A DNA stretch of 64,000 bases from Candidatus Zixiibacteriota bacterium. GTDB lineage: Bacteria; Zixibacteria; MSB-5A5; GN15; JAAZOE01. Both the position numbers and the translations under genes were made by a program. The notes beneath the pieces are model-generated. The model was not told the origin of the DNA. It worked only from the letters and a program-made list of their open reading frames with translations, and did not search any database. Shown here piece after piece: positions 44,448-53,092 of this stretch (position 1 is the stretch's first letter; every line of letters starts with the position of its first letter). The stretch is taken from assembly GCA_023138975.1 (NCBI GenBank), contig JAGLON010000008.1, positions 62,001-126,000 on the forward strand, given 5' to 3'.

Positions 44448-46043
44448 ATGAAACAGATACTGACAATTACAGCGACGGTGTTGATAATGTTATTAGCTAC
44501 ATCTCCCCTAGTCGCACAAGAGGCAGAAAAAGAATGGGAAATTCTTAATCAAGAGGCTGAAGAGCTTTTTAAGTCTGGCAATATCGACAGTGCTCAGGTA
44601 ATATATAAAAACGCTCTCGAATTAGCAGAGAAAACAGTCGGTCCCGACCATCTCGATATTGCATATATCTTGCAAAATCTATCTTGGACATATTTTTTCC
44701 AAGAAATGGAGCAGTGGCCACAGGCTGAGTTACTATTAAAACAAGCCCAAGGAATTATTGAGAAATCTCTTGGATCCAGTCATCCAGCATCAATTGAAAG
44801 CTCACAGAATTTAGCTTTGTTTTACAAAGCCACAGATCGATATGAAATAGGTGAGTCGGAAATTAAACGAAGGCTTGAAATCTGCGAAAGCGAACTAGGA
44901 CAAAATCATATAGATGTTGCATGGTGTCTTAGTATCCTTGGCCTTTTTTACGATTCCCATCTTAAACACTCGCAAGCCGAACCTCTACTAAAGCGAGCAT
45001 TATCAATAAGTGAGAATTCGCTTGATGCTGATGACTTACTATTAATAGTGTACTTAAACCAAATGGCATGGTTTTACAAGAGCCAAGGTCAATTTGGGAA
45101 GGCTGAGCCTCTTTTTAAGCGTTCCCTAGAGATCAGAGAAAAAGCATTTGAGCCCGACCATCCAGATGTAATTGAAAGCCAGGGACACCTAATTGGACTA
45201 TATATGGCACAAGGCCAGTATGTTCAGGCTGAACTTCTCTCAAAGCGAGTACTTGAAATTAGAGAGAGAAAACTTGGACCTGACCATCTGGATGTAGCTT
45301 GGAGTCTGAACGGTCTTGCCTATTCCTATAAATATCAAGGTCTGTATTCACAAGCTGAAACGCTATTTAAACGCTCTTTAGAAATAAGAGAGAAGGCACT
45401 GAAATCGGGGCCTCAGCATTATTCCGCCGATCAACATATCGCAACTAGCTTGTATAACCTCGCCGAGATTTATGATATCCAAGGCTTTTATTCTAAAGCC
45501 GAGTCTTTCTATAAGCGTGCATTAGATATTAAGAAATATTTTAATGGACCATATGAACCCAATTCAGCTCAGATACTGAACAACCTTGGCATGCTTTACG
45601 AAGTTCAAGGTCAATACGAGCAAGCCAAGCCTCTCTATAAGGAAGCATTTGAAATATGTAAACATGGTAGGAATTTCTCCTATGTAAAAACAAATCAAAT
45701 TACCCAAATCGCACATACTAAAAACTTTAATAGATATAAACATGCCGAAGCATTCTATAAATATGCATTGATTTTAAGAGAAAAGGCAATGGGACCAGAT
45801 CATCCCGATATTGCCTGGTATTTAGATGCTCTGGCTTTTATACACAAGAATCAGGATCAATACAATCTGGCTGAACCTCTTTATCTTAGAGCTCAACAAA
45901 TTAGAGAGAATACACTTGGACAAAATCATCCCGATGTGATTACGAGTCTTGAACTTTTGGCGGAGCTTTATCGAGCTGCAAATCGAGATAAAGAAGCTGA
46001 AGAGTTGGAGCAACGAATAGCTCGCATCCGGGCGAAGCAATGA
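44448..46043 (+). CDS. Secreted tetratricopeptide (kinesin light chain-like) protein
   Basis: A 531-residue exported protein with a signal peptide ending LVAQ (residues about 1-24). The rest is a series of about ten TPR units of 42-44 residues, of the TPR_10/12 type: each has a motif such as LGPDHLDVAWSLNGLAYSYKYQGLYSQAE and ends SLEIREKAL-like. The repeats form a superhelical scaffold for protein interactions outside the cytoplasm. Partner unknown. It stands alone between two repeat regions, with its own promoter. The gene is more AT-rich than the metabolic block upstream. Confidence 0.82.
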   Translation: MKQILTITATVLIMLLATSPLVAQEAEKEWEILNQEAEELFKSGNIDSAQVIYKNALELAEKTVGPDHLDIAYILQNLSWTYFFQEMEQWPQAELLLKQAQGIIEKSLGSSHPASIESSQNLALFYKATDRYEIGESEIKRRLEICESELGQNHIDVAWCLSILGLFYDSHLKHSQAEPLLKRALSISENSLDADDLLLIVYLNQMAWFYKSQGQFGKAEPLFKRSLEIREKAFEPDHPDVIESQGHLIGLYMAQGQYVQAELLSKRVLEIRERKLGPDHLDVAWSLNGLAYSYKYQGLYSQAETLFKRSLEIREKALKSGPQHYSADQHIATSLYNLAEIYDIQGFYSKAESFYKRALDIKKYFNGPYEPNSAQILNNLGMLYEVQGQYEQAKPLYKEAFEICKHGRNFSYVKTNQITQIAHTKNFNRYKHAEAFYKYALILREKAMGPDHPDIAWYLDALAFIHKNQDQYNLAEPLYLRAQQIRENTLGQNHPDVITSLELLAELYRAANRDKEAEELEQRIARIRAKQ

Positions 46044-46069
46044 TGACGGCAATTTAAATCTGTAGAGAA

Positions 46070-46165
46070 AATGTCGAAACCGCAGGGGTTTCGACCTACC
46101 GGGCTTGTATTGTCTTGCAGTTGTGTTTCTCACACGGCTGAAGCCATGTGGTACCAAGTTGGGAG
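46070..46165. repeat. Dispersed intergenic repeat with two hairpins
   Basis: GTCGAAACC / GGTTTCGAC (46073-46081 with 46087-46095) gives a 9-bp perfect hairpin with 5-nt loop. The 13-mer at 46087-46099 matches 7850-7862 in inverse orientation. A second hairpin, CACACGGCT / AGCCATGTG, follows at about 46131-46150 with one mismatch. It may also act as a bidirectional transcription barrier between convergent genes. Confidence 0.6.
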
Positions 46166-46180
46166 AACCTTCCTACCGGA

Positions 46181-48229
46181 CTATTTCATCAAGGGGATTT
46201 TTATAAAGATCGATGCTCCGCCATCGGGGTTGTTGGCTGCTGAAATGGAACCGCCGAAGTCAGTGATAGTTTTATAAGCCAATGCTAATCCCAGCCCGGA
46301 GCCATCGGTTTTGGTCGTAAAGTACGGTTGGAATATTTTTGTCATAGAATCGGCTGGAAATCCCGAACCATTATCAGATACAGATAACGTAACGTTCGCG
46401 GCATCAGATTCAGCCTTAATGGTTATTTCTCCCCCGGCATCCATCGCCTGAATGCTGTTTTTAATCAGATTAATAAATACCTGCTGGTACTTTTCGACCT
46501 CGCCTCTCACCATCATCGGTTGTGGACTATCAAATTTTATTGTGACGTTATTTTGACCGGCTTCGTCCCGCAACGAAGTAACAGCCTTATCAATAGCCCG
46601 AATGATATCAACCGGCCTCTGTTTAGCCGATCTTGTTTTGGCCAACTCAAGGAAGCGAGTCAGGATATCATTGAGCCGGGACGTTTCGGCCAGGATATTT
46701 ATTGTCAATTGAGTATATTCGTCACCATCCTTCTCCGGCAGGTACTCAATCTGCAGCCGCTGAGCGGCAATACCGATGGCATTCAACGGGTTTCTAATCT
46801 CATGAGCAACTCCAGCGGCCATATCGCCCATTTCGGATAATCGCTCTTTTTGCCGATTATCCTGCTCCAGCCGTTTCCGGTCGGTGATATCATAAAGCAG
46901 CATGACCGAACCGCCTCCGGCTTCATCCGGTAACCGGGAGCTACCTATCAGAACTGACCGCTTCTCACCGTCAGGTAATTCGATATCGGTTTCGAAGCCG
47001 ATTTCGGACTCGCCTATTTGGTCAGGCTGAGGAATTGTGAAGGGAAGTGAGTCAGTTATTGTTTTTAACTCTTTTCCGATAATGTCATGACTCAATCCAG
47101 CCCATTGGCAAAAGGCTGAGTTTACCGCCAGTATCCTGCCGTCGGCATCATAGGCTAAGACGGCGCTAGTCAGACGGTCAAAGATTGAATCCGACATAGA
47201 TTGAATCTGTTTGAATGATTTATCGAGAATGAAATAATTCTGATTAATTGAAACAACCGCAACGACCAATAGTGTAAGTAAAAATAATATGACAGCGATG
47301 ACAATTATTTGTCGATCGTATCCTCGCGACAGCTCGTTAAACTCATCGAGATTGAGTCCAATCCGGAAGACTCCGGGAGGATAAGCGACTGATTCGAACT
47401 TCCGCGCGATTTCCATCACCTCAAGTCCGGCCAGCTCGTGCATCCTCCATCCCACACTATCGGTATCCATTAAACCGGAAAGAAAGACATCGCTTTCTAT
47501 TTTCAATATCGGAGATAATGGTCTTGATGAAAAGATAATCCCGTCGCGAGTCTGGAGGAAGATATATTCTATCCCGGCTTGATTGGATATTTCCTTTATA
47601 AGATAGCCGGTCCCAATTTGCCGCATAATTTGGTCTATATATCCGGCATCTGACGCCAGAACCATAATTCTGCTGCCGGGAATGATTTGCTCGTCTGACG
47701 CAAATTCATATATGAAATACTGCGTCACTGTTTGAATTGAGTCATCGGAATAAGATAAGACAGTACGATAACCTCCACCCTGCCGCATCGTCTCGATTAT
47801 CTCGACCTGCACTTCATTGGGATATTCGGGAATAAAGCCGATAGCCCATCTGTTGGAGGCAATAATGGAAAGGGAAGTATCAAGGATATCAATGGATAGC
47901 AGGTCATAGTCCCGGCAAAACTGGTGCAGTTCTCGGGATTCTGAGACTCTGCCAAGTTTGTTTTTGGCGGACTCGGCTATTTCCGCGAATTTAGTTTCTG
48001 AAAGACTTTCTAAAAGCAGTTCGGCCTGGATGGCGTTATTGGATGACAGGATTAATGATTGAGTCAATGCCCGGCCTTCTTGTACCATGATATTCAACAG
48101 TGACTGGCGGGCTTGTTTTATTCCCCAGTAGGTTAGACTGAAAAACAGACTGCCAATTATTATTGTTACAAAGAATAAATATCGAAGTCGAATGGGTGCT
48201 AACAAAGATGATATCTTATTTTGACGCAT
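46181..48229 (-). CDS. Membrane sensor histidine kinase with PAS domain
   Basis: About 682 residues (start uncertain: ATG 48229 is preferred, and the frame remains open to 48298). Layout: membrane segment (about residues 20-40), a periplasmic sensor region, a second membrane segment (VIAVILFLLTLLVVAVVSI), a PAS domain, a dimerisation/phosphoacceptor helix (GVAHEIRNPLNAIG) and an ATPase domain (NLIKNSIQAM, DNGSGFPAD, DGSGLGLALAYK). Typical NtrB/ResE-like kinase. It shares the strand with the second kinase immediately upstream. No response regulator gene is adjacent. Confidence 0.85.
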   Translation of the reverse strand: MRQNKISSLLAPIRLRYLFFVTIIIGSLFFSLTYWGIKQARQSLLNIMVQEGRALTQSLILSSNNAIQAELLLESLSETKFAEIAESAKNKLGRVSESRELHQFCRDYDLLSIDILDTSLSIIASNRWAIGFIPEYPNEVQVEIIETMRQGGGYRTVLSYSDDSIQTVTQYFIYEFASDEQIIPGSRIMVLASDAGYIDQIMRQIGTGYLIKEISNQAGIEYIFLQTRDGIIFSSRPLSPILKIESDVFLSGLMDTDSVGWRMHELAGLEVMEIARKFESVAYPPGVFRIGLNLDEFNELSRGYDRQIIVIAVILFLLTLLVVAVVSINQNYFILDKSFKQIQSMSDSIFDRLTSAVLAYDADGRILAVNSAFCQWAGLSHDIIGKELKTITDSLPFTIPQPDQIGESEIGFETDIELPDGEKRSVLIGSSRLPDEAGGGSVMLLYDITDRKRLEQDNRQKERLSEMGDMAAGVAHEIRNPLNAIGIAAQRLQIEYLPEKDGDEYTQLTINILAETSRLNDILTRFLELAKTRSAKQRPVDIIRAIDKAVTSLRDEAGQNNVTIKFDSPQPMMVRGEVEKYQQVFINLIKNSIQAMDAGGEITIKAESDAANVTLSVSDNGSGFPADSMTKIFQPYFTTKTDGSGLGLALAYKTITDFGGSISAANNPDGGASIFIKIPLMK

Positions 48230-48260
48230 GGTCAAAAGTATGACATTGAGACAAGAACTG

Positions 48261-50249
48261 TCAAGAAATAACTTGAGGCATATTTTCAACCGGTTCATCT
48301 ATTTTTTTATTTATCGGCAGTAATAACGTAAAGCTGGTGCCCTGCCCGGTACTGGTCATATATTTAATATCACCAGCATGCTTGTCCATTATTTGTTTGG
48401 CAATAAATAATCCAAACCCGCGTCCTCGCCTGGGACCAGTATATCGCTGCTTGAATATTTCTTCGTGAATATCATCTGGAAGGCCGTCAGCGTTATCAGA
48501 AATAGTTATACCAGCCGCTTTACCATCATCAGACAGGTTTGTAGAGATTGAAATCTTTTTGTCTCTTTCTATATCTTTCAAAGCATCGGCGGCGTTGTTA
48601 AACAGGTTGACTAAAAGCTGCTGCATCTGGCTGCTGTCAAATTCCACCAAGGGGATATCGGCTGAAAAACATAATTCCCACGTTATTTCATCGTAACGAT
48701 TTTGCGGCCGTAAAAACGCAACCATGTTCTCGACAAGCTGATTGAGATCGCCGGGGATAAAGATCGCTTCGTCGTCGCCATAACCCATCAAGCCCTCCGA
48801 GAATCGCTGAATTTTTGTTACGGTCTGCCGGAGAACGCCTAATTTATGATCGACCTTATCCATTTTTCCTTTGGCAAGCAGAAGAGGTAGCAGCTCGACA
48901 TTTCCTAAAATAATCGCCAGATAATTGTTGATTTCGTGAGCAATCTCTCCGGCCATTTCACCACGAGTCGCCATACGATCAATAGAAATAATCATCTCCT
49001 GGAAGCTTTTGGATTCGGAAATATCCCGGAGAAAGAACAAATAGCCGTTTATTTCACCATTTGTCTCTCTAATGGCGGCCCGGGTCATCAATACTGGAAA
49101 ATGCTCGCCTGAAGTTTTTTTACAAATCATTTCACTATCAGTGATGCGGCAGTTAGCCTCCGATTCGGGAAAGACTTTATCGGGAGCAAAGGGAAAGACC
49201 TCTGTAAAATCTTTGCCCAACACAGCTTCACTGGTAGTTTCAAAAGTCTTCAGAGCGGTATCACTGAAAGTGATTATTTTCTTATCGGTATCGGTTACAA
49301 TGACCGGAAAAGGCGCACTGGAAATCAATTTGGCCAAGAACGATTCAGATTTGGTAAGGGAATTATTAACGACAGCCAATTGACTCAATGTTTCAGTCAT
49401 TTTATCATTGAGAACGGTTAAATTTCGGTTCGAAGCAGTCAGCATTTTTCGCTGTTCCCAGAGTGAAGATGACATAGTATTGAATGCCATCGCGACGCGC
49501 CCCATTTCATCACTCTTGACATCTTCGATTTGATAGAGGACTTCTCCATGAGCGGTCTTTTCCATACCGAACACAAGATGCTGAAGAGGCCGAATAAAAT
49601 CTTTGAATAGTAGATTGACAATTAGCAGACATATAAGAGTTATGGTTAAGAACAGGATTATCAGAGTTGTGTTGTATTCAATATCTGAGCCAACTAATTC
49701 TTCCGGTAAATATGAAATTGCCAGAACGGTCTGAGCACTTCCTTTTTTCCACGGGATATAAATAGTTTTATACATTGTTTCGTCCAACTCAATACGCTGG
49801 CCGACATCGATTCCTTTTGTGGTTATATTTATAAAATTCGTATTGCCCGCAATATAGTTAATATCATCTTTGGTCAAAGCCGTTAGTTCATCACGGAAAA
49901 CGTGAGATACTTGACGATATTGTTTTTTTGATTCATTGTATTTCAGCAAAGACAGACCAGCAAGTCCCTTCATGAAGGGTTGTGTCTCTTCAAAAAGCGG
50001 AAGTAGAATAGCTTCATTCGTTTGGTTTCCTGCCTCATTTACTGGCAAGGAATTTAGTTCATCAATCTTGGAATAAAAATACTGGCTGATAAAATCGTAA
50101 CGATACGAAATTAAACGGTCAATTTTCGCCTGGTTGTTTTCGACACTTACGAAAGCAACCGCAACAAATATGAAAATCGAGTTTAATACTACGAGAAAGG
50201 ATATTCTATATAGGATCCCAGGTGTCTTCACGTTTTTCCCCATACTCAT
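48261..50249 (-). CDS. Membrane sensor histidine kinase with HAMP and PAS domains
   Basis: A 662-residue kinase. Two membrane segments (about residues 15-35 and 195-215) flank a periplasmic sensor. A HAMP domain follows (NLLFKDFIRPLQHLVFGMEKTAHGEV...EMGRVAMAFNTM), then a coiled linker, a PAS domain (ISSAPFPVIVTDTDKKII), and the kinase core: His in GEIAHEINNYLAII, N-box LLVNLFNNAADAL, G-box RGRGFGLFIAKQIMDKHAG. It lies upstream of the second kinase gene on the same strand. Signal and partner regulator unknown. A structured 61-nt hairpin lies 66 nt before the ATG. Confidence 0.87.
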   Translation of the reverse strand: MSMGKNVKTPGILYRISFLVVLNSIFIFVAVAFVSVENNQAKIDRLISYRYDFISQYFYSKIDELNSLPVNEAGNQTNEAILLPLFEETQPFMKGLAGLSLLKYNESKKQYRQVSHVFRDELTALTKDDINYIAGNTNFINITTKGIDVGQRIELDETMYKTIYIPWKKGSAQTVLAISYLPEELVGSDIEYNTTLIILFLTITLICLLIVNLLFKDFIRPLQHLVFGMEKTAHGEVLYQIEDVKSDEMGRVAMAFNTMSSSLWEQRKMLTASNRNLTVLNDKMTETLSQLAVVNNSLTKSESFLAKLISSAPFPVIVTDTDKKIITFSDTALKTFETTSEAVLGKDFTEVFPFAPDKVFPESEANCRITDSEMICKKTSGEHFPVLMTRAAIRETNGEINGYLFFLRDISESKSFQEMIISIDRMATRGEMAGEIAHEINNYLAIILGNVELLPLLLAKGKMDKVDHKLGVLRQTVTKIQRFSEGLMGYGDDEAIFIPGDLNQLVENMVAFLRPQNRYDEITWELCFSADIPLVEFDSSQMQQLLVNLFNNAADALKDIERDKKISISTNLSDDGKAAGITISDNADGLPDDIHEEIFKQRYTGPRRGRGFGLFIAKQIMDKHAGDIKYMTSTGQGTSFTLLLPINKKIDEPVENMPQVIS

Positions 50250-50315
50250 CTAATGGTTACAACATGAATATCGGCTATTTATGGAATTTTCTGAGCAATA
50301 CGGGGGATAAAAGAT

Positions 50316-50376
50316 GGGAGTGGTGGAGGGGGGTTGCCGAGAAACGTTGCAATAACGTTTCCGGCGCACCACTCCC
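50316..50376. other. Structured 61-nt imperfect hairpin, function unknown
   Basis: Outer arms GGGAGTGGTG (50316-50325) and CACCACTCCC (50367-50376) pair perfectly over 10 bp. Inner arms GCCG-GAAACGTT (50336-50348, with one bulged A) and AACGTTTC-CGGC (50354-50365) pair over 12 bp around a 5-nt loop. One side has a 10-nt bulge. No T-run follows on either strand, so it is unlike a simple terminator. It lies between the trxB terminator and the start of the leftward kinase gene. I do not recognise a known riboswitch or ribozyme. Confidence 0.55.
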
Positions 50377-50625
50377 AATATTCAAGCCTTGTAATCGGCT
50401 ATTATTTCAATGTTCTCACACGTTCATAACGCAAATATTGGACCAGTTTATCTAATTAAAAATAATCTTCAATATAGATATAGTAAATAACCCAGGACAA
50501 AAACATAACTCATTGCCACACAATGCCTATCAAGGATGACAAGGACTGTATTTTTACATCGGTATTGTTTAAATACTTATAAACTGCGCAACACTGGAGA
50601 AAAACTATGCAATAATATGCATACT

Positions 50626-50650
50626 CAAAAAGCCCGGTTATGCCGGGCTT
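50626..50650 (-). terminator. Rho-independent terminator of the trxB operon
   Basis: Minus strand: AAGCCCGG / CCGGGCTT (50650-50643 with 50637-50630), 5-nt loop, then TTTT-GAGT. It lies just beyond the trxB stop. The T-run is short, but the stem is GC-rich. Confidence 0.7.
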
Positions 50651-50671
50651 ATTGTTTTCTGACAATATTTA

Positions 50672-51607
50672 TTAATCTTCCATCTCTTCTATTCGGTAAA
50701 CGGCAGCCATTGCGGCTGTTGTTCCGTCTCCGACCGCGTTAGTAATCTGGCGCACAAGCTGTTCACGGATATCTCCACAAACAAAAATACCCGGCACGGA
50801 AGTTTCCATTTTATAATCAGTGGTTACATATCCACTTTCATTAAGGGCTATTTCTTTGGGTAGAATATGGGTATTAGGGTGAAAACCAATAAAAACGAAA
50901 CAAGCGGCTGTTTCGAGAGTAGAGACCTCGCCAGTCTTTACATTTTTCAAAGACAATGACTCAACTTTTGAATCACCATTGACTTCTTCGACAACCGAAT
51001 CCCAGATAAATTCCAGTTTTTTATTCTTGAAAGCACGCTCCTGAATAACTTTCTGGGCACGAAGTTCGTCACGGCGATGGATTAGAATAACTTTTGAGCC
51101 GAATTTGGTGAGGAACATAGCTTCTTCTACCGCAGCATCACCGCCACCGACAACCGTGATAATTTTGTCTCTAAAAAACGCACCATCACAAATTGCGCAG
51201 TATGATACACCCTTACCAGTTAATTCCTTTTCTCCCGGAACGTTGAGGAGCACGGGTGAACCACCGGTGCAGACGACCATCGCTTTGCCAACATATTCAG
51301 TACCGCTGGCCCCGACTGCGACCTTCTTGTAGTCACCGTCTGAACGTATTTCGATTATCTCATCGGAGAGAATCTCAAGTCCGAACTTTTTGGCATGATC
51401 AGTCATTTTCATAGCCAGTTCGGCTCCGGAAATGTGCTCAAAGCCGGGGTAATCTTCTACTTCCTCGGTATTGGCAATCTGGCCGCCGGGCATGTACTTT
51501 TCTATCATAACCGTTTTTAGGTTGGCTCTCGAACCGTATAACCCGGCTGTCAAGCCGCCCGGACCGCCACCGACGATAACAATGTCAAACTGTTTTTCTT
51601 CCGCCAT
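50672..51607 (-). CDS. trxB: Thioredoxin reductase
   Basis: A 311-residue flavoprotein reducing thioredoxin with NADPH. FAD site GGGPGGLTAGLYGSRANL at the N-terminus, redox-active CAICDG (about residue 140), NADPH site VVGGGDAAVEEA, and C-terminal GIFVCGDIREQLVRQITNAVGDGT. It is the last gene of the leftward operon from 55817. It could supply electrons to thiol enzymes such as the ArsC/Spx-like selenoprotein elsewhere, but that link is inference. Confidence 0.93.
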   Translation of the reverse strand: MAEEKQFDIVIVGGGPGGLTAGLYGSRANLKTVMIEKYMPGGQIANTEEVEDYPGFEHISGAELAMKMTDHAKKFGLEILSDEIIEIRSDGDYKKVAVGASGTEYVGKAMVVCTGGSPVLLNVPGEKELTGKGVSYCAICDGAFFRDKIITVVGGGDAAVEEAMFLTKFGSKVILIHRRDELRAQKVIQERAFKNKKLEFIWDSVVEEVNGDSKVESLSLKNVKTGEVSTLETAACFVFIGFHPNTHILPKEIALNESGYVTTDYKMETSVPGIFVCGDIREQLVRQITNAVGDGTTAAMAAVYRIEEMED

Positions 51608-51608
51608 T

Positions 51609-52538
51609 TTATCTCTCCATATAGTTTAATATTTGCGACTCAAGTGATGAAAAGGTTACACCAAATTCTTTCTCTACTACCGAGTTATCACATGTGGATC
51701 CGGCGGCCATCATTTTTAGTTGATCGATCGTTAGAGGTGCCGGTTTTAAGACCAGTTCCATAAACATCGCGACTGTCTTCATAAGTGAAACTGGTATATG
51801 CATAGCAGTTTTTTTAATTCCTGTAACCCGTTTGATTATATCCACAATTTCCATATATGTCAACTGTTCCGCACCGCCGATTTCATATATTTGCTTCGAT
51901 GACTCAGTCCGCCGGGCAGCATCAGCCATAACCGCACACAATTCTTCGACATAAACCGGCTGCAGTTTATATAAGCCATCCCCTATCACAGGGATCAGAG
52001 GTGAGTAGCGCACCATCTTAATGATTTGATTGATGAATTTATCACCTGGCCCAAAGACAACCGACGGTCTGAAAATAGTATAGTCAAGACCAGATTCAAT
52101 AATCGCTTGCTCCACATACCACTTGGACTGATGATATTTACTATCAGCGTTTTCTTCGGCGCCCAAAGCTGAGAGATAGTAGATTTTCTTAACACCCGCA
52201 TTTTTAGCAGCTCGCACAACATCTTGAGTGCCTTCAATGACCGTTTTTTGAAAAGATTTAGATCGAGTTTCCGCAATAATACCAACCAGATGATACACAG
52301 CATCGCATCCCTCAAAACAGGAGTTGAGTGCATCAATATTATTGATGGAACCATTAAACGTTTGTACTTGGCCGCGCAGTGAAGTTATCCCGGGATCAGT
52401 TTCATTTATTAACAGGTGAAGTTTGTTACCCAGCTGCATCAGATATAAGACAAGCGACGATCCGATGAAACCGCTTGCGCCCAAAACTGCAATCGTGTTT
52501 TCATATCGGGTATTTATGCTTTCTGACGCTCCAGACAC
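51609..52538 (-). CDS. NAD(P)-binding epimerase/NmrA-like protein
   Basis: A 309-residue extended SDR protein of the NmrA/NDUFA9-like type. The Rossmann start is VLGASGFIGSSLVLYLMQLG. Further features are AVYHLVGIIAETRSKSF, then ALGAEENADSKYHQSKWYVEQAI and FRPSVVFGPGDKFINQI. It probably binds NAD(P) and acts on a nucleotide sugar or serves in respiratory complex assembly; no catalytic Tyr-Lys pair can be confirmed beyond YHQSKW. Its stop is 1 nt before the trxB ATG and its start overlaps the cobO stop. Confidence 0.75.
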   Translation of the reverse strand: MSGASESINTRYENTIAVLGASGFIGSSLVLYLMQLGNKLHLLINETDPGITSLRGQVQTFNGSINNIDALNSCFEGCDAVYHLVGIIAETRSKSFQKTVIEGTQDVVRAAKNAGVKKIYYLSALGAEENADSKYHQSKWYVEQAIIESGLDYTIFRPSVVFGPGDKFINQIIKMVRYSPLIPVIGDGLYKLQPVYVEELCAVMADAARRTESSKQIYEIGGAEQLTYMEIVDIIKRVTGIKKTAMHIPVSLMKTVAMFMELVLKPAPLTIDQLKMMAAGSTCDNSVVEKEFGVTFSSLESQILNYMER

Positions 52539-53092
52539 TAATAATCTATCCCTTTTTTACCCAGATATCCATCCTGGAACGGATGCTTAATTTCCTTCAT
52601 TTCGGTAACCAGATCAGCCCGATCAATAAGCTCTTTGGGAGCGTCTCTACCGGTTAGCACCAGATTCATTTTCGCAGGCCTCTTATCTAAGAGCCGCATC
52701 AATTCATCGACGGTGATAAGCTCCAACCCTATCGCGGTATTGATTTCATCCAGGACAACTGTATCATCTTCGTTTTTTTCTATAACCTCAAGCGATCTCA
52801 AGTATGCCTTTTGGGCTGCTGCCTGGTGTTCTTCAATCGGCTTATTGTCACCCGGTAGTCCGATACATCCAGCGCCAAGCGTTTTTATCTTAACCTCCGG
52901 TTCAAGCCGTTTTAACCCCTCAAGCTCACCGTAGGGCCAATTACTCTTAATAAACTGGATAATTGAAATTTTGTTCCCATGTCCCGCGCCACGGATACAA
53001 AGCCCCAACGCGGCCGTGGTTTTTCCCTTGCCGTTTCCGGTATAGACAATAACTAAACCGTGATCGCATTTCTTATAGTCACGATTATCCAA
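52538..53092 (-). CDS. cobO: Cob(I)yrinic acid a,c-diamide adenosyltransferase
   Basis: A 184-residue CobO/BtuR-family enzyme that adds the adenosyl group to cob(I)alamin. P-loop YTGNGKGKTTAALG at the N-terminus, then the family stretches SIIQFIKSNWPYGELEGLK and VVLDEINTAIGL, LVLTGRDAP near the end. It overlaps the upstream GlcD-GlcF fusion gene by 8 nt and the epimerase gene by 1 nt, so translation is coupled. No other cobalamin synthesis gene is in the window, suggesting salvage. Confidence 0.9.
   Translation of the reverse strand: MDNRDYKKCDHGLVIVYTGNGKGKTTAALGLCIRGAGHGNKISIIQFIKSNWPYGELEGLKRLEPEVKIKTLGAGCIGLPGDNKPIEEHQAAAQKAYLRSLEVIEKNEDDTVVLDEINTAIGLELITVDELMRLLDKRPAKMNLVLTGRDAPKELIDRADLVTEMKEIKHPFQDGYLGKKGIDY

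Noticed and set aside
50301..50340. Twister-ribozyme-like GTGGAGGGGG sequence
   Set aside because: Only a short piece resembles the family; the other conserved loops and cleavage-site context are missing.
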